In this document: positions 31,441 through 42,984 of the stretch, one piece after another
Layout of the letters: each line of letters starts with the position of its first letter
Numbering within the stretch: position 1 is the stretch's first letter
DNA from: Diabrotica undecimpunctata
Lineage: Eukaryota; Arthropoda; Insecta; Coleoptera; Chrysomelidae
Length of the DNA: 64,000 nt
Assembly: GCF_040954645.1 (NCBI RefSeq)
Contig: NC_092805.1
Coordinates: 22,532,741 to 22,596,740 of the forward strand
Reading direction: 5' to 3'
Program-made: the position numbers and the translations under genes
Notes under the pieces: generated by a model
What the model saw: the letters and a program-made list of their open reading frames with translations, nothing else
Database searches by the model: none
Told to the model about the DNA's origin: nothing

Positions 31441-33504
31441 TGACAAGTTTTCAGCTACCGTATACCTTATTCAGTATGTGGAACAAAGATAACACTTAAT
31501 TGTTTGAATAGAAGTGAGAGGCAGTCACCATCTCGAAGAAGTAGGTATGACTTTTAAACAGTATTGTTATATTTCTGTTACAACTTCCCTTCTAAAATTT
31601 TAGTCCGATATTGAGTGTAAAATAATATTTAAATCCACTACAGTTCATTGTAGAATGAAAATTAATATTGTCCCAAAAAAAATTTAAATAAAGTAGTCAT
31701 ATAATTGTTATTTTCTAATCGGTTCTATCAATTACTTAATTAGTTAACAAAGAACATTGATTTAAGGAATTGATTTGGCAACAACGCATTATTCCCCTGA
31801 CGAACAAAATTTTAAGTAACGCCTTCCTTCACAGTGCGATTTGCGAAGCGCCAAGATATGTACATCCGTCTATCCGTCATTCAGTAATTATCAGAAACTG
31901 ACGAAAAGTGTGTAGTTCTTTGCATAAAATTATTTCGTCGCCAACTTTCCGTCGGTAAACCTTAAGAAAAAAAAACACTTTTCGAGTTTTAAATGCAATT
32001 CTTGTAGATTTTTAGCTGTGGTAGCTTGGAAATAAAACAATAATTAACGAAGTAAAAAAATTATTCTGAATAATTAAGGCATTTAAAAAAAAATCTCTAA
32101 CCAATTAAATGTTTGAACAAACCACCATTTTGCGCTAAACAAAATCATTGCATTCAGCTGATTTGGCTGTACCCGACTACAGAGTTGAACAATTTTTTCT
32201 TGTAATTTTGCTAAATTGGTGGTTCGTTCGAATTCATGCCGATATATTTTTGATTTTAGCATTCCCCAGAAATAAATATCCAAAGTTGCTAAATCTGGTA
32301 ATCTAGGGGACCATTTTATTGTTCCTCGTGTAGAAATTCATCGCCCAGGGAATGTTTGTTCCAAATAATTTGTAACTTCGATTGCATTATGTGCTGGGCA
32401 ACCATCCTGTTGAAACCAGACATCATCGAAGTTGACCGCATGGATTTGAACTGCTGAAATAATCTGATTGCGATACGCCCATTCAGATTTCCTGTAAAAA
32501 AATGGACCAATTATATTATCGTTATAAAGTCCAGTCCACACATTTAATTTCTTTGGGTATTGTGTTGTCACAGCAATACTCAAATGTTTATTTTCCTTAG
32601 ACCAATAGCTGACATGGATTATGACGTTTATGGATTGTGAATGAAGATTCATCGGAAAACGAAACATTTTTTAAAAAGATATTGTTCTCATTCGATTTCT
32701 CCATCATAGTTTCACAAAATTCCATACGTTTAAAATGATCTTCTGGAAAAAGTTCTTGGGTGGTTTTCACTTTATATTTTGTATCCATTTCGTTTTAAAA
32801 TATTCCTTACAGTTCTCTCAGAATACAGATTTATTTCGATCGTGGTTGATCCGTTGGACGATTTTTCATATAGGTATTTATGCAACCGAAATTTTCAAAG
32901 TTTTTAATAATTGATCGTACTGTATTCTCTGTCTCGGAATTGGGCGACTTTCAAAAGCAGCAATAAAAACCTGTATTATTTCTACAATAGAATGGTTCCC
33001 ATAATGCCATTTAACTATTTGAATCCTTTCTTCTCGAAAATATACGCTTGGCATGTTAATTATTTGTTTTCAACCTTGTACCACCACAGCTAAAAATCAA
33101 ATATACAGACCATAAACGCCATAAATCTCCTGTACTGATAAGCACCGCCTATTCTTTGGGGGAGAAATCATTTTCTCAATTCAGTGTTCTTTGTAAATTA
33201 ATCAAGTAATGATATAATCGTTTAAAAAATAACAGTTACATGATTACTTCATGTAAGTTTTGTTTGGGCAATATTAATTTTCATTCTACAATAAACTGTA
33301 GTGGATTTAAATATTATGTTGTACACTCATTTATCCGACCAATATTTTAGAAGGAATGATGTAACAGAAATTTTGCAACACTGTTTAAAAGTTAGACTCG
33401 CTACTCCAACATGCGTGGATTTTGTCTCACTCGTATTCAAACAATTAAGTGTTATCTTTGTTTCACATACTGCATAAACGTATACGGTAGTTGAAAACTT
33501 GCGA
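31441..33504 (-). mobile_element. mariner-like DNA transposon with about 360 bp TIRs
   Basis: 2064 bp. The arms 31441 to about 31795 and 33150-33504 are inverted copies, sharing CAAGTTTTCA-CTACCGTATA, AACAAAGATAACACTTAATT and AATCCACTACAGTTCATTGT or close variants. TA lies on each side (31439-31440, 33505-33506). The interior is a minus-strand transposase pseudogene. Terminal bases are slightly diverged (TGACAAG versus TCGCAAG), so the exact tip is uncertain by a few bases. Confidence 0.82.
32083..33054 (-). pseudogene. mariner-like transposase (DUF4817/HTH type), broken
   Basis: Starts at the ATG at 33054 (MPSVYFREERIQIVKWHYGN, an HTH-type start), is broken by stops near 32830-32900, then carries VSFSDESSFTIH (first Asp, 32597-32788), YPKKLNVWTGLYNDNIIGPF and VWFQQDGCPAHNA (second Asp, 32338-32667), and WSPRLPDLATLDIYFWGMLK (third Asp, about 32260-32320). 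By my count 36 residues separate the last two Asps. The same architecture and spacing occur in the element at 49457-51328. Confidence 0.82.
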
Positions 33505-33599
33505 TATATATTTAACATTATTTTATTCTGTTCTTATTAGATAAAAAATCAATGTCAAGGTGTTATTTTATTTTGATTTCATAACTTATTCCTTTTGTT

Positions 33600-33722
33600 C
33601 GGCCTCACAACTCGGGGTAAGTCTTAGCCTCATCTACTATCACCGTCCATCTTCTAGGATCTTGTGCTTCCATTTCCCATCGTTGTACCCTAATCCTAGA
33701 CAAAGGGTACCCCCATTAAGAT
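33600..33722 (-). pseudogene. 3' end fragment of a non-LTR retrotransposon
   Basis: The minus-strand frame reads RWEMEAQDPRRWTVIVDEAK and TYPEL, then a stop. This is the common C-terminal pattern RW..EA.DR..WR..V.EAKTH..L of this group. About 35 codons. Confidence 0.45.
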
Positions 33723-34295
33723 GGGAAAAATACTCTTACATTCTATGTCATTAAAAAATAAGACCCAATATATACTTATAAAAAATAATAATATAAAATG
33801 ATAAAAAAATAAAATTTTTGTTCAAAAATTAATTACTATCAATTGAATGTTTGGCACTTTTTGACTGGTAACTATTGTTATAATGATTTAATTTAATTTT
33901 AGATGATCTTGGACGTATATTGTTCAGTGAGAGCAAAAGATATATTCACAACAGGGTGACCAAGATAATCATTCAATATTTTTCATGTGATCTTTCAATA
34001 ATCAATTCCATCTCAGGTATACTAGATCTAGAGAATTCAGCTTTGTGTTTTCTGTATTAGAACCACGTCACATTTGTGTTTGACACATCATTCAGATAAT
34101 AAAGTCGCTTATCTTTAGATTTTCCCCTCAATAATAAATAAGATTGTCAAAATGTTTGTATCTGAAGAGGACCTGTCGAGGAAGAATGCAAATTAAATGA
34201 ATGAATTAATTTATTTTGGCCAAAAATGGAATGAAACTTTCCACAAGTCTCGTATTTTTGCAGTCGTATTACAGACTTTACCAGTTCAGTATGCA
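33723..34295. other. AT-rich DNA, no gene recognised
   Basis: No frame or repeat family recognised. Confidence 0.4.
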
Positions 34296-34299
34296 GGCG

Positions 34300-34530
34300 G
34301 TGATGGTTTTGCTGGCGATCTGGTTGTTAATGCCATGAATGTATGGTGGCTAATCAATTGATTGCATTATACTATTTTATAACCTTTCCTCTCACAATAA
34401 CCTTTTCCAGTGCAAGCTTAAAAAGGAGGCACGATAGTCTGTCACCTTCTGTTAATCCTTTTTTGCAGCAGACGTACCTTGAGGTGTCGTTCTGGATTCT
34501 GACTATACTACCCGTGTCTGTGTGTGTGTG
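34300..34530 (-). pseudogene. reverse transcriptase fragment (motif B region)
   Basis: On the minus strand CCKKGLTEGDRLSCLLFKLA and LEKVIVRGK match the GLRQGD-LS-LLFNLALE block of non-LTR RTs. Shifts follow. A (TG)n run of about 18 bp lies just beyond, at 34513-34533. Confidence 0.6.
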
Positions 34531-34734
34531 TGTCATTCATATCCACATCAGTCACTTACATTCAGTCTTTATTGTACCGTATTCCTGAGTTTAGCTTATT
34601 CAAAACTATTTGGTAGAGCTATGTATATGATCTATGGAAGTATATACATAAAAAAAATAAAATGGCCTTTTAAAACACAATTAAAATGTTGTTTCAAGAA
34701 CAAACAAAATAATTGGTATGACCATTATCGCTAA

Positions 34735-35095
34735 TTGGCAGTATCAGTTGACTGACATTAGTTTCCGTTCGGAATTATCCATTTTTACCATAACCGAATG
34801 ATTAAATAATGCATCAAACATGTTGATTCAAAGGTATAGGCATTCAAAAGTAATGAATTATAAAATATACAACGTGATCTTATATAATTCTTAAAGTATA
34901 GATACTGTTGTACGATTTTACAGAGACCCGTTAATTTGACAATTTGACACTCTTTCATTATATGTAATTAACACTACAGCGTTGTTAAATTTTATATTTA
35001 TTTATGTATCAACAAGATTTACTTCTATCTTGTGAAAATCACTCCGTATAGAACTACATCAGCTCAAATTAAATGTTTGCGTTAATATTTTCTTA
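34735..35095. other. AT-rich DNA, no gene recognised
   Basis: No frame or repeat family recognised. Confidence 0.35.
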
Positions 35096-35099
35096 CTTA

Positions 35100-35470
35100 A
35101 ATTGTGATGGTTTTTTCCTCGCAAACAAGCCTTAAGGTCCTTAGCTGAATATTATCTTCCTTCACTCTCCCCTGTCCTTAACCTTTTCTTCCTAGTTTCT
35201 AATTTGTTTCTGATTTAGATCATCAGTAATCGTATCTGATCATCTTGTTCTGGACCTTCCTTCTCTTCGTTTTAGGTCAGGTTTTCTCCCTGCAATATCT
35301 TTTATCTGTCTTCGATTTTCCATTCTACCTAAATGTCCGAACCATTATAGTTTCCATGTGCTTACAACCTCAGTTATTTGCCCAACTACAGTTCGTTACT
35401 TGCCCTTTTCCTTCATCGTCCTTCTGTTGGCCACACACCACATGTCATATATTCTTATTTAAAGATGTCT
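35100..35470 (-). pseudogene. RT C-terminus fragment of a non-LTR retrotransposon
   Basis: Minus-strand pieces read WFGHLGRMENRRQIKDIAGR and, after breaks, RNWEEKVKDRGEWRKII-type sequence. These are the usual GH..RM...R..K and W...V.DR..WR..I end blocks of such polyproteins. Possibly the same copy as 34300-34530 with deletions. Confidence 0.5.
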
Positions 35471-35519
35471 TGTTCATAATCCACAGAAACATTCAGAATA
35501 GTTATAGTCTAAACACTTA

Positions 35520-36095
35520 AACAAATTTCCAGTGTTGAACTTTCAAATCTGTTCTTATTTATGTTATTTCTTGAGTAATATTAAGGGCATATTAACAAAT
35601 CTTTTCGTATCTTACGTCGTATTTTTTCTTGAAATTAGTTGTTACGTTTTGCATTTCTTTATTTATTAGCATATTGATCTCATTGCAATCTTAGGTGATT
35701 GCGATATTAGTGAGTTTTTAATTGTACGTAATGTTTTATACACACTTTCACAATTTCAATGAAAATAATAAAAAAATTGTCATATAATGGGTCATAATGA
35801 AATTTATTATAAACATAAATAGCTATTTCGGAACCGAGTTTTAATTTTAAGTTTGATTTTGATTACATCACGTCAATGATATTTATTTATATATACGTAA
35901 TTTTTCTTTGCTCAATTTAGTAATGGTAGATATATTGACGAAGGGGATTTTAAAACGACCTATTCCATTGTTAAAAAAATGACAGATCGTTCCCGACAAT
36001 TTGGCCCTCTGAATTAGTACACAAAAACTATTTTGGCGATATCTGTTGGAGTATACGGACACCTTAAACATCATATTTAACGTTATGTACGTTAT
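35520..36095. other. AT-rich DNA, no gene recognised
   Basis: No supportable frame. A minus-strand open frame (35883-36074) has no recognisable pattern. Confidence 0.35.
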
Positions 36096-36417
36096 TTAAC
36101 ACGTTCCCTGCCACGTTAGTCCGACGGGACCAATGACGTATAATATATAGACTCAGCAGTCGGCTATCCTTGCTATATAATCATTTAACATTTCTTACAT
36201 ATCTTTCGTGGGTGCTGTTTTCCGGTCTGTCTTCCGCTCATGGTAGCAGTTTGATACTTTTCGTAGATCTGTGGTGCTTTCATTGTCACCGAGTCGCAAG
36301 CCCTTATCTCTTGGCTACTGCTCCACCTAGGCCGATCAGACACCAGCATATTCTAGTCTAAGCCGCAGATTCGTTTTAGAATTTTAACCTGCTGCTTTAG
36401 CCTTTTTTTATTTTTCT

Positions 36418-36517
36418 GTACACCGAGCCGGGGCTTGACCCCACATCCACTGAACCATTCGACAGTGAAGCGAATGAGAATCGGCCGCCTGGCCCGCTTG
36501 GCTATCTGACCGACGCA
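36418..36517 (-). repeat. type II tRNA-like unit (SINE head)
   Basis: The minus strand has TAGCCAAGCGGGCCAGGCGG, a tRNA-Ser/Leu-like A box, then a long variable region and GGGGTCAAGCCCC, a B-box-like T arm. The acceptor ends do not pair, so I read a SINE or tRNA relic, not a functional gene. Confidence 0.4.
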
Positions 36518-36544
36518 CAAAATAATTTAAAATAATAAAATAAT

Positions 36545-37536
36545 TCTAAAATATGAATATTAAAATCGAGTATTTCCTTCTCGAGCTCGAATAACAGCAT
36601 CCTTTCTGACACAGACTGGATCAAAGCAGCAATCTCGTTTTGCGGTATTTTTCTCACTCGTTTACCAGCCCCTGTTCTAACAATATCACAGTTTCAAACT
36701 CGCCATAATTTTCCCTAACTAGTCTTCCCAAATTGTCCCACAAATGCTCTATGGAGTTAAGGTCTGGACCTCTAAAAGGCCAGGCTAGTATTCGAATACT
36801 AACATTTGTAAAGTATTGAATTGTTACCCTGGCTATGTGCGGCAGAGCATTATCCTGAATGAGGAGAAAATGTTTACCTACAAAATTTATATAAGGTACC
36901 TCATGTTCTTCCGGACATTCCCTAATGTTCCTATCAGCATTAAGGCCACCTCCCCCTACAAAACAAGATCTGTACGTGCTTCCAAAGAAACGCCGCCCAA
37001 TACCATTACACCTGCACCAACTAACACAACAAACAAACTACACTCTAGCAACATTGGACATAGCGTTCTCAAGGCTAAAACGAGACTCATCTGTAAACAG
37101 AACGTTTCTCTAATCTTCCAAATCCCAATCTGCGTGAGCACGAGAGAATTCCAAGCGTTGTCTTCGATGGAGTACGTCCTACGAAGAACCTGTAGCAGGT
37201 TCATAAGATGATAATCAATCTTGTTTAATTGTTCGCTCAATCTTCTACGTACGGAATCAGGTGAAACTACCGTACCATATGCCAGTCTCTTGTTCAAAGC
37301 TGTAGCAGTAAGTATCAGCTCTCGAAACAAATGCAGTATAAGAAACAAATCTTCCACGTCGTTTATTGCCCTTGGTCTTTCCTGTCCATGTTTTCTTGAG
37401 TAAGAACCAGTTTTTAGAAATCTTTGTTAAACGTCGAATATTGTACTTATAGAAGATTAAGCATTTCCTAGATATACCGAATGGAACGCCTATCATTACG
37501 CAGAGAAACGACTTGCGCTACTTGATCTGGCCTCAT
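36545..37536 (-). pseudogene. Tc1-like transposase, heavily degraded
   Basis: From an ATG at 37536 (MRPDQVAQVVSLRNDRRSIR) pieces follow in changing frames: a paired-like HTH, FLLKKTWTGKTKGNKRR-type linker, FLILHLFRELILTATALNKR and VSPDSVRRRLSEQLN. Then come LNADRNIRECPEEHEVPYIN, LIQDNALPHIARV (second Asp) and GPDLNSIEHLWDNLGRLVRE (final catalytic region). The end lies near 36545. No TIRs were found next to it. Confidence 0.75.
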
Positions 37537-37599
37537 TGTAAATTATTCTTTGTTAATAAAAATACTTTTTAAATTATGAAAATTAAGAAATGAATTTAA

Positions 37600-38972
37600 A
37601 AATTACGTGTTATGTAATATTACCAAATTCAATATGTATATTAAGTTAAGATAATGCAAAAAATATATTCTCGAAGGTCCTTTTATTAATTCAAAAATTA
37701 AATTGAAAATAAAAGAAAAAAATTAATAAAGCAAAAATTAGAATTATTTATTTATCCGGCTCAAAGGGACCAATGTTTTATTTTCTCTAAATCTTCGTAA
37801 AAATTTGATTGAGTGTTGACAATGTGCCAGTTTTTTGTAAAGAACTTCCAATCTCCAAAAATTTTGAATAATAATAATAAATAAATGTTTTATGTAGGAA
37901 ATATCAGAAAATGGTTGGTTTGCAGGTAGGAAGTCAGCTAAGCGTCACGGTGCCGCAAAGGATGACGGATGACGTCTTCGGCTTGAAAGCTAACGCACGA
38001 TATTAAATTGGGTTATCCGTAATCGTTAAACTGTCATCCTTAAGAAATATGATATTTTAAAAGCGTTTATTTCAAGCTTTCGATAATATATATAAGTCGT
38101 TCGAAATATAAATATAAAAATTAAAAATATAAATTTTAAACAAGATATAATACTTTTACAGAAATTTACGAATGAACTTACAGAAATATGGTGGCTCACG
38201 GGACTACCTTGTTTAAAAAGACAGTTGGCTCATAGAGACATTGTTAGAAAATATTGTTGGCAGAGAACGTGTTAGACAGCTTTCAAATTCTGGTTTTCCA
38301 TATACTCTTTTTTTTATACGTTTACTTATTTTTTTTATTTATTTAGATGTACTTAAATCAATTAAAAAAACTTTCAAAAGTTTCTCCCATGTCAATAGTA
38401 ATCAGTAAGCCTCATTTTTATATTTAGGACGTGAGGCAATACTGACAAATTTTCGTAAAATCTCCTTCGTCTTTATAAATTTATTTATTTATAAATTATA
38501 GTCCATATTTTTTTTTACTTTATTTTAATGTTAGATACAACATTTTTATATACATAAGATTTGAAACATTCGTCATTAATCATTCTCTTCTTCATTTTTT
38601 CTGTATCCCTCTCTTTGTTTTATATTCCTTTTTCTCCTTCCTTTTTTCTATCTTCTGTGTTACTTTTCTTATTTTCCTGTATTGATCATTGTGCATTTTG
38701 GGTATTTATGACATAAAAAAATTCATAGAATTTTGTAAAAAAATGGCAACTCAATAATAACGAAACATAAAAAACTCCAAAGATACGTTTTTAATAATAA
38801 TTTCTGAATAGAATACAGTTTTTTTTTGTTTTATTTCAATTTTTTTTTGAACTTAATATTTTATTTTTTAATGCATATTGGATTAGTATTGTAATGTCTA
38901 CTGGGTTTCAAACAAAGATATACTGATGATATACCACTAATTTTATAATATCCTATTCAGAAGAAGAGCTTC
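37600..38972. other. AT-rich DNA, no gene recognised
   Basis: No coding frame. A (TTATA)-rich palindrome near 38475-38500 and the right end of the possible piggyBac derivative at 38258-38271 are the only structures seen. Confidence 0.35.
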
Positions 38973-39668
38973 AGAGCATAGGCGCAAAATTTCGGGCCAA
39001 TGCTTTTTAAATGCGTTCATTTTTTTCGAATCCTGAGAAAACTAACAAATATTTTTGAAACATTTAGGGACGATTTTTCGAACGCTAATCAAAACTTAAT
39101 TGTAATCAAATATTTAATTAAAATCAAATACATCACATTTTGAGGTTATATCGACTGATTTATTTTATTCAATTTTATTATTTTGCGATTTAATTTAAAA
39201 TAAACCATAATTAAACTCTTTTTGATGTTACTTTCATGTTTTTTTACAAATCAATAACAATAATAAGCAATTTTTAATAATTTTGACAGCTGCTGTGATG
39301 TATTTGATTGTAATTAAATATTTGACTACAATCAAGTTTTGATTAGCATTCGAACAATCGGCCCTTAAACGCAGAATGAAAGATTACATTATTACCGAGG
39401 GTCGAAAGTCCCTTAGGATAAACAAAAAGTTTTTTTGAATGAGATATTTGAAATTAAAAATCACACTAAATTTTCTCTTCTTTCTCACCCCTGTAACTTA
39501 TTAAAATAAACATTATAGAAGTTTTCAGGGACTTTCGGCCGTCAGTAATAATGTATTATTTTATTATGCGTTTAAATTTTTCAAAAATACTTATTAGTTT
39601 TTTTCAGAATTCAAAAAAAGTGAATGCATTTAAAAAAGCATTGGCCCGAAATTTTGCGCCTACGCTCT
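38973..39668. mobile_element. MITE with about 150 bp TIRs, split by another MITE
   Basis: The ends are AGAGCATAGGCGCAAAATTT and, reversed, AGAGCGTAGGCGCAAAATTT, followed by CGGGCCAATGC on both sides. The inverted match continues past the inner element into CATTATTACCGAGGGTCGAA versus CATTATTACTGACGGCCGAA. Without the 301 bp inner insertion and its TTA copy it is about 395 bp. I see no clear target duplication, so the superfamily is open. Confidence 0.75.
39067..39364. mobile_element. Harbinger-like MITE inside the MITE above
   Basis: 298 bp with about 70 bp TIRs (GGGACGATTTTTCGAACGCT versus reversed GGGCCGATTGTTCGAATGCT, continuing AATCAAAACTT...AAATACATCACA) and TTA on both sides (39064-39066, 39365-39367), as expected for PIF/Harbinger. 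Confidence 0.85.
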
Positions 39669-40069
39669 TAAAGAGAAGTGTTTAGTCTATAAATTAAATT
39701 TATTTCATAATAGTAATAAAATTTGCAATAAACAATAAAGAAACATTCTATAAACCAAATTCGTTACAATTGTATGTGGTCCACATTATTTTTTATCTGA
39801 CTACGTGGTTAAATAGTTGTTCATTAATTAACAAATATTGTAGTACGTTCGTAGTATCTAAGCATTTGGAATATGAAGCAAACAATTTCTAATATTTTAC
39901 AACAAAACTATTTATCGATAAGGTTTTAGTATTATTATAATGGACTATTTAGATTATCCGGAAAATGGTTTGTTTATTTAGTTATAGTTAAACTGAACCT
40001 AACAAAATTATTTATTAAAAGAAGAAACTTCTATTTCAAACAATCTTAAATTCAAACTATATGCTAATA

Positions 40070-40250
40070 GTCCAGTCGTTAGAGAGTTGACCCCTAAAAA
40101 TCATACAAACAAGCTCAATTTTGCAGAGAATCTTAATTTTGGGTCCCAAAAAAAGATGCAAAAAGTTTACCACTTTTACCCCCGGGCTTCCCCCTAAAAT
40201 ATAAAATATATAATATAATTCAGTGGCATTTTGGTCTCTGACAACTAGAG
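40070..40250 (+). mobile_element. long-TIR family, copy B (181 bp deletion derivative)
   Basis: The left end is GTCCAGTCGTTAGAGAGTTG then ACCCCTAAAAATCATAC (type 2). The right end reversed is CTCTAGTTGTCAGAGACCAA then AATGCCACTGAA (type 1). TA lies on each side (40068-40069, 40251-40252). Between the ends only about 110 bp of the left arm remain (AAGCTCAATTTTGCAGAGAA, GTTTACCACTTTTACCCCCG). Confidence 0.88.
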
Positions 40251-40329
40251 TATAAAGGCGTGTGTTGTGTTTATTATATTTTGTATATTTAAATAAAAAC
40301 AATAATCGACGATATTAGTGTAGAGCTGC

Positions 40330-42300
40330 ATTGCAATCTCTTCTTTTGGCCTCTCTCTCTCTCCGATGGCGCTACAGCCCAAATCAAGCCTTGACCTCCT
40401 TCAAACTACGTCTCCAACCTTGCCTGTGGAGATCTTGTCCAGGTTCTTACGTCTAGCAAATTTTGCGCGTCCGTTGCTTCTTCCTCCCACCTTTTGCGTG
40501 ACTTCTTTTGGTCTTGCGCCCTTCATTTTACGATCTAAGGCTCTTTTGGACAATCTTTCAGACTGCATGACAAGCCCATCGAAGTCTCGGAAGTCTAACG
40601 AATTCTGAGGCGAATTCGGTGCCTTTGAACAGTTGGTCGAGTTCACGGTTGTACCTGGATCTCCATACTCTGTTTTCGTTAATAGGTCCAAGTATCTTCC
40701 TTGGGGCTTTCCTTTCGAAAACTTTCGGCTTTTGTTTTGTGTCTTCTGTCATCACCCATGTCTCGCATCTATAACATACTATTGGTCTGATAATAGTTTT
40801 GTAGACCTGATTTTCCATCTCCAGTGTGTGTTTTTGGAGCCGAACACATGGGCGAGTGAAAAGTAAGCTTTGTTTCCCTTTAATATTCTTTGAATTTCTG
40901 ATTCTTTTGTTCCATCCATTTTCAATGCAACTCCCAGATATGTAAAACTTTCTACAGTTTTCAATATCGTCGTCTAATTCAACTGTGCATATGTTTCTCC
41001 TTCCCCCCTGTTAGCTTTTTTGTCTTTTGAATACTGATTTCTAGTCTGGTCTCTTCTGCCCCTGTTTTTAATTGTCAATATATTTCTGCAACCTCTTCTG
41101 TTTTATGGTTGGTCTTAATCTTCATTCAGACCTATCCTGTGTCTTTCTCCTCTTCTTTTCCTTATGGTGCCGTCTTCTAACGAAAGTTGGCGATCACTCC
41201 TTTCAACGCTTCCCTATCTTTTGCAGCGTGAAATATTTTCTCAATCCTTCTCCTCTATCGTCTTATAATTGTCATTCTACGCTGATCCTTCGCACCATCT
41301 ACCATCAGAGCTTTTATAAATCAAACAGTATCATCTTCGTCGTTTCTTCGGACTTCAATCATTCGTTAAGTGCAATCATGTTCTTGTATCAGACCATAAA
41401 CTTTCTCAATATCCTTCATCTAAATAATCTCAGTTTCCTTTATTTTTTTTTATAGAGGTCAAGTATTATGCATTAGAAGTCATAAATACCCTTCTTTCTG
41501 TATACAAGGTAGTGCTTGGGCTATACTATTACGTCTGACCCATAAGATGGTGGTAGATCCTAGACAAACTCGAAAGGCAAAAAGACGGAGCAAAAGATGA
41601 CTTTCGGTCAGAATTTTGGCACTGTTGGGCTATCACCATAAATTGTGTTTTTTTGGTGTTTATATACAATCCATTTTCTTTATTGACTTCTACTACCCTG
41701 TAAATGATTGGTTGTAAATCCTCAAGACAGTTCGCTATTAGAATAGTGTCGACTGTGAACCATACATTGATCGACCATTGACTTTTATTTCCGTAGTTAG
41801 CTCTTTTAGTGGTTCGTGGAGTATTTCCTCAGAGTATATATTGAAGAGAGTAGGAGACCGGACAGAGGCCTGCTTGATACCCTTCTTAATCTGTAATTGT
41901 TATGGAAAAACGTCTCTTTTACCACAGCTATCTGATTATAATAGAGAGCACTAATGATCCTGACGTCTCTCATAAAATCCAATGCATTTTTGCACAAGTA
42001 CATTAACGGCGAAGTTCTGATAAGTTAGAACTTCAATAACTTAATCAATATATGGGAATGATTCTCTGAATGTAGAAGGTCTCGCATCCACATGTGTCAT
42101 TAGTGTTTTGTAAATGATCATTTTAGTTTTTTGTCATAATAATTTAGATATGAATCGTTGGCTTTTTAAGCACGATTTCTTCTAGCAATACGTACTTTAA
42201 TTTCGTTGCTTATACAATTAATTTGATTCATTTCTGTGCTCAGATATGTGAAAGCATACACACGTTCTAAATTATAATTAGTTACGATGTTATTGACATA
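40330..42300 (-). pseudogene. RTE-like reverse transcriptase remnants (at least two copies)
   Basis: Minus-strand pieces. 42060-42300 has NYNLERVYAFTYLSTEMNQ and ISNEIKVRIARRNRA, an RT C-terminal region. 41806-42003 has IISALYYNQIAVVKE then, shifted, a PLSPLLFNIYSEEIL motif B. 41160-41240 has IEKIFHAAKDREALKGVIAN and a 3'-tail-like end. 40779-40964 has SFTYLGVALKMDGTKESEIQ. 40558-40818 has QVYKTIIRPIVCYRCETWVM and RKILGPINENRVWRSRYN. 40401-40691 has RRSLKE-type end sequence, followed by a (GA)n run near 40354. Two different C-terminal ends imply two nested or adjacent copies, all inactive. Confidence 0.7.
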
Positions 42301-42796
42301 ACGGCACAAGTAACTTTTTCTTATAAAAAGAAGTTTCTTTCTTGATGATTGTAAAGTTGGGCTTAAATTTACGAGAATAATTAAGTTTTTCTTAAGGAGT
42401 AAAGAAATTACCCAACTATTGTTAGATTAGCCGGAATAAGAAATGTCTAAATAATTCAAACTACTTTATAACTTTTACCTAACGTATTAAAAATTGATTA
42501 TTGCATTTCTTTTTAATAAAGTTTTTTTTTGACAGTATCCTTAAGAAACGAAAAAAGATCAATGAACTAAGTAAATCGGATGCTGGCGTTGCTGATTTGT
42601 ACACTATGAGAGTGAAGTGGTTATAGTCTCCTCAGCATTTCTTTTACAATTGTTTGAATGAAAATCGATGCTTTCATTCCATAGAATAGAGTACTGAAGA
42701 AATAACAGCGTAATAAACGTATTATTAAGGAAATTATTACCGCTCTGTTGGCTAATATATTTTGCATCTTCTTAAACATGTTCTGGTTTGCTCTAT
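42301..42796. other. AT-rich DNA, no gene recognised
   Basis: No frame or repeat family recognised before the pogo-like element. Confidence 0.35.
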
Positions 42797-42984
42797 TCTT
42801 CCGACCATGCGGGTAATTGCGCTCAGTGATGGTATAATACCGCCCAGGGTTCCATTATATGAAAATCAAACACAAAATAATTATTTGCTCACAAACAACA
42901 TCTACATATTTATTATGTAAAAAAATAATATTCAAAGAACTACTTAATTAAAAAAACGAATATAAAAACATTTAAAACTACACT

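Larger units (their letters stand above)
36100..38271. mobile_element. possible piggyBac-type non-autonomous element with nested insertions
   Basis: The left end is TTAA (36096-36099) then CACGTTCCCTGCCA. The right end, reversed, is CTAA then CACGTTCTCTGCCA (38258-38271, flank 38272-38275 TTAG). A TTAA target and a 14 bp TIR with one mismatch suggest piggyBac. No piggyBac transposase lies between; instead there is a SINE-like unit and a Tc1 pseudogene, presumably later insertions. The pairing could be chance. Confidence 0.35.

Noticed and set aside
36956..37357. 133-codon minus-strand frame as a novel gene.
   Set aside because: Its first part (LFRELILTATALNKR, VRRRLSEQLN) belongs to the Tc1 transposase series; the rest is out-of-frame transposase.
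41072..41455. 127-codon plus-strand frame rich in Phe/Leu/Ser.
   Set aside because: Antisense shadow of RT remnants on the minus strand.
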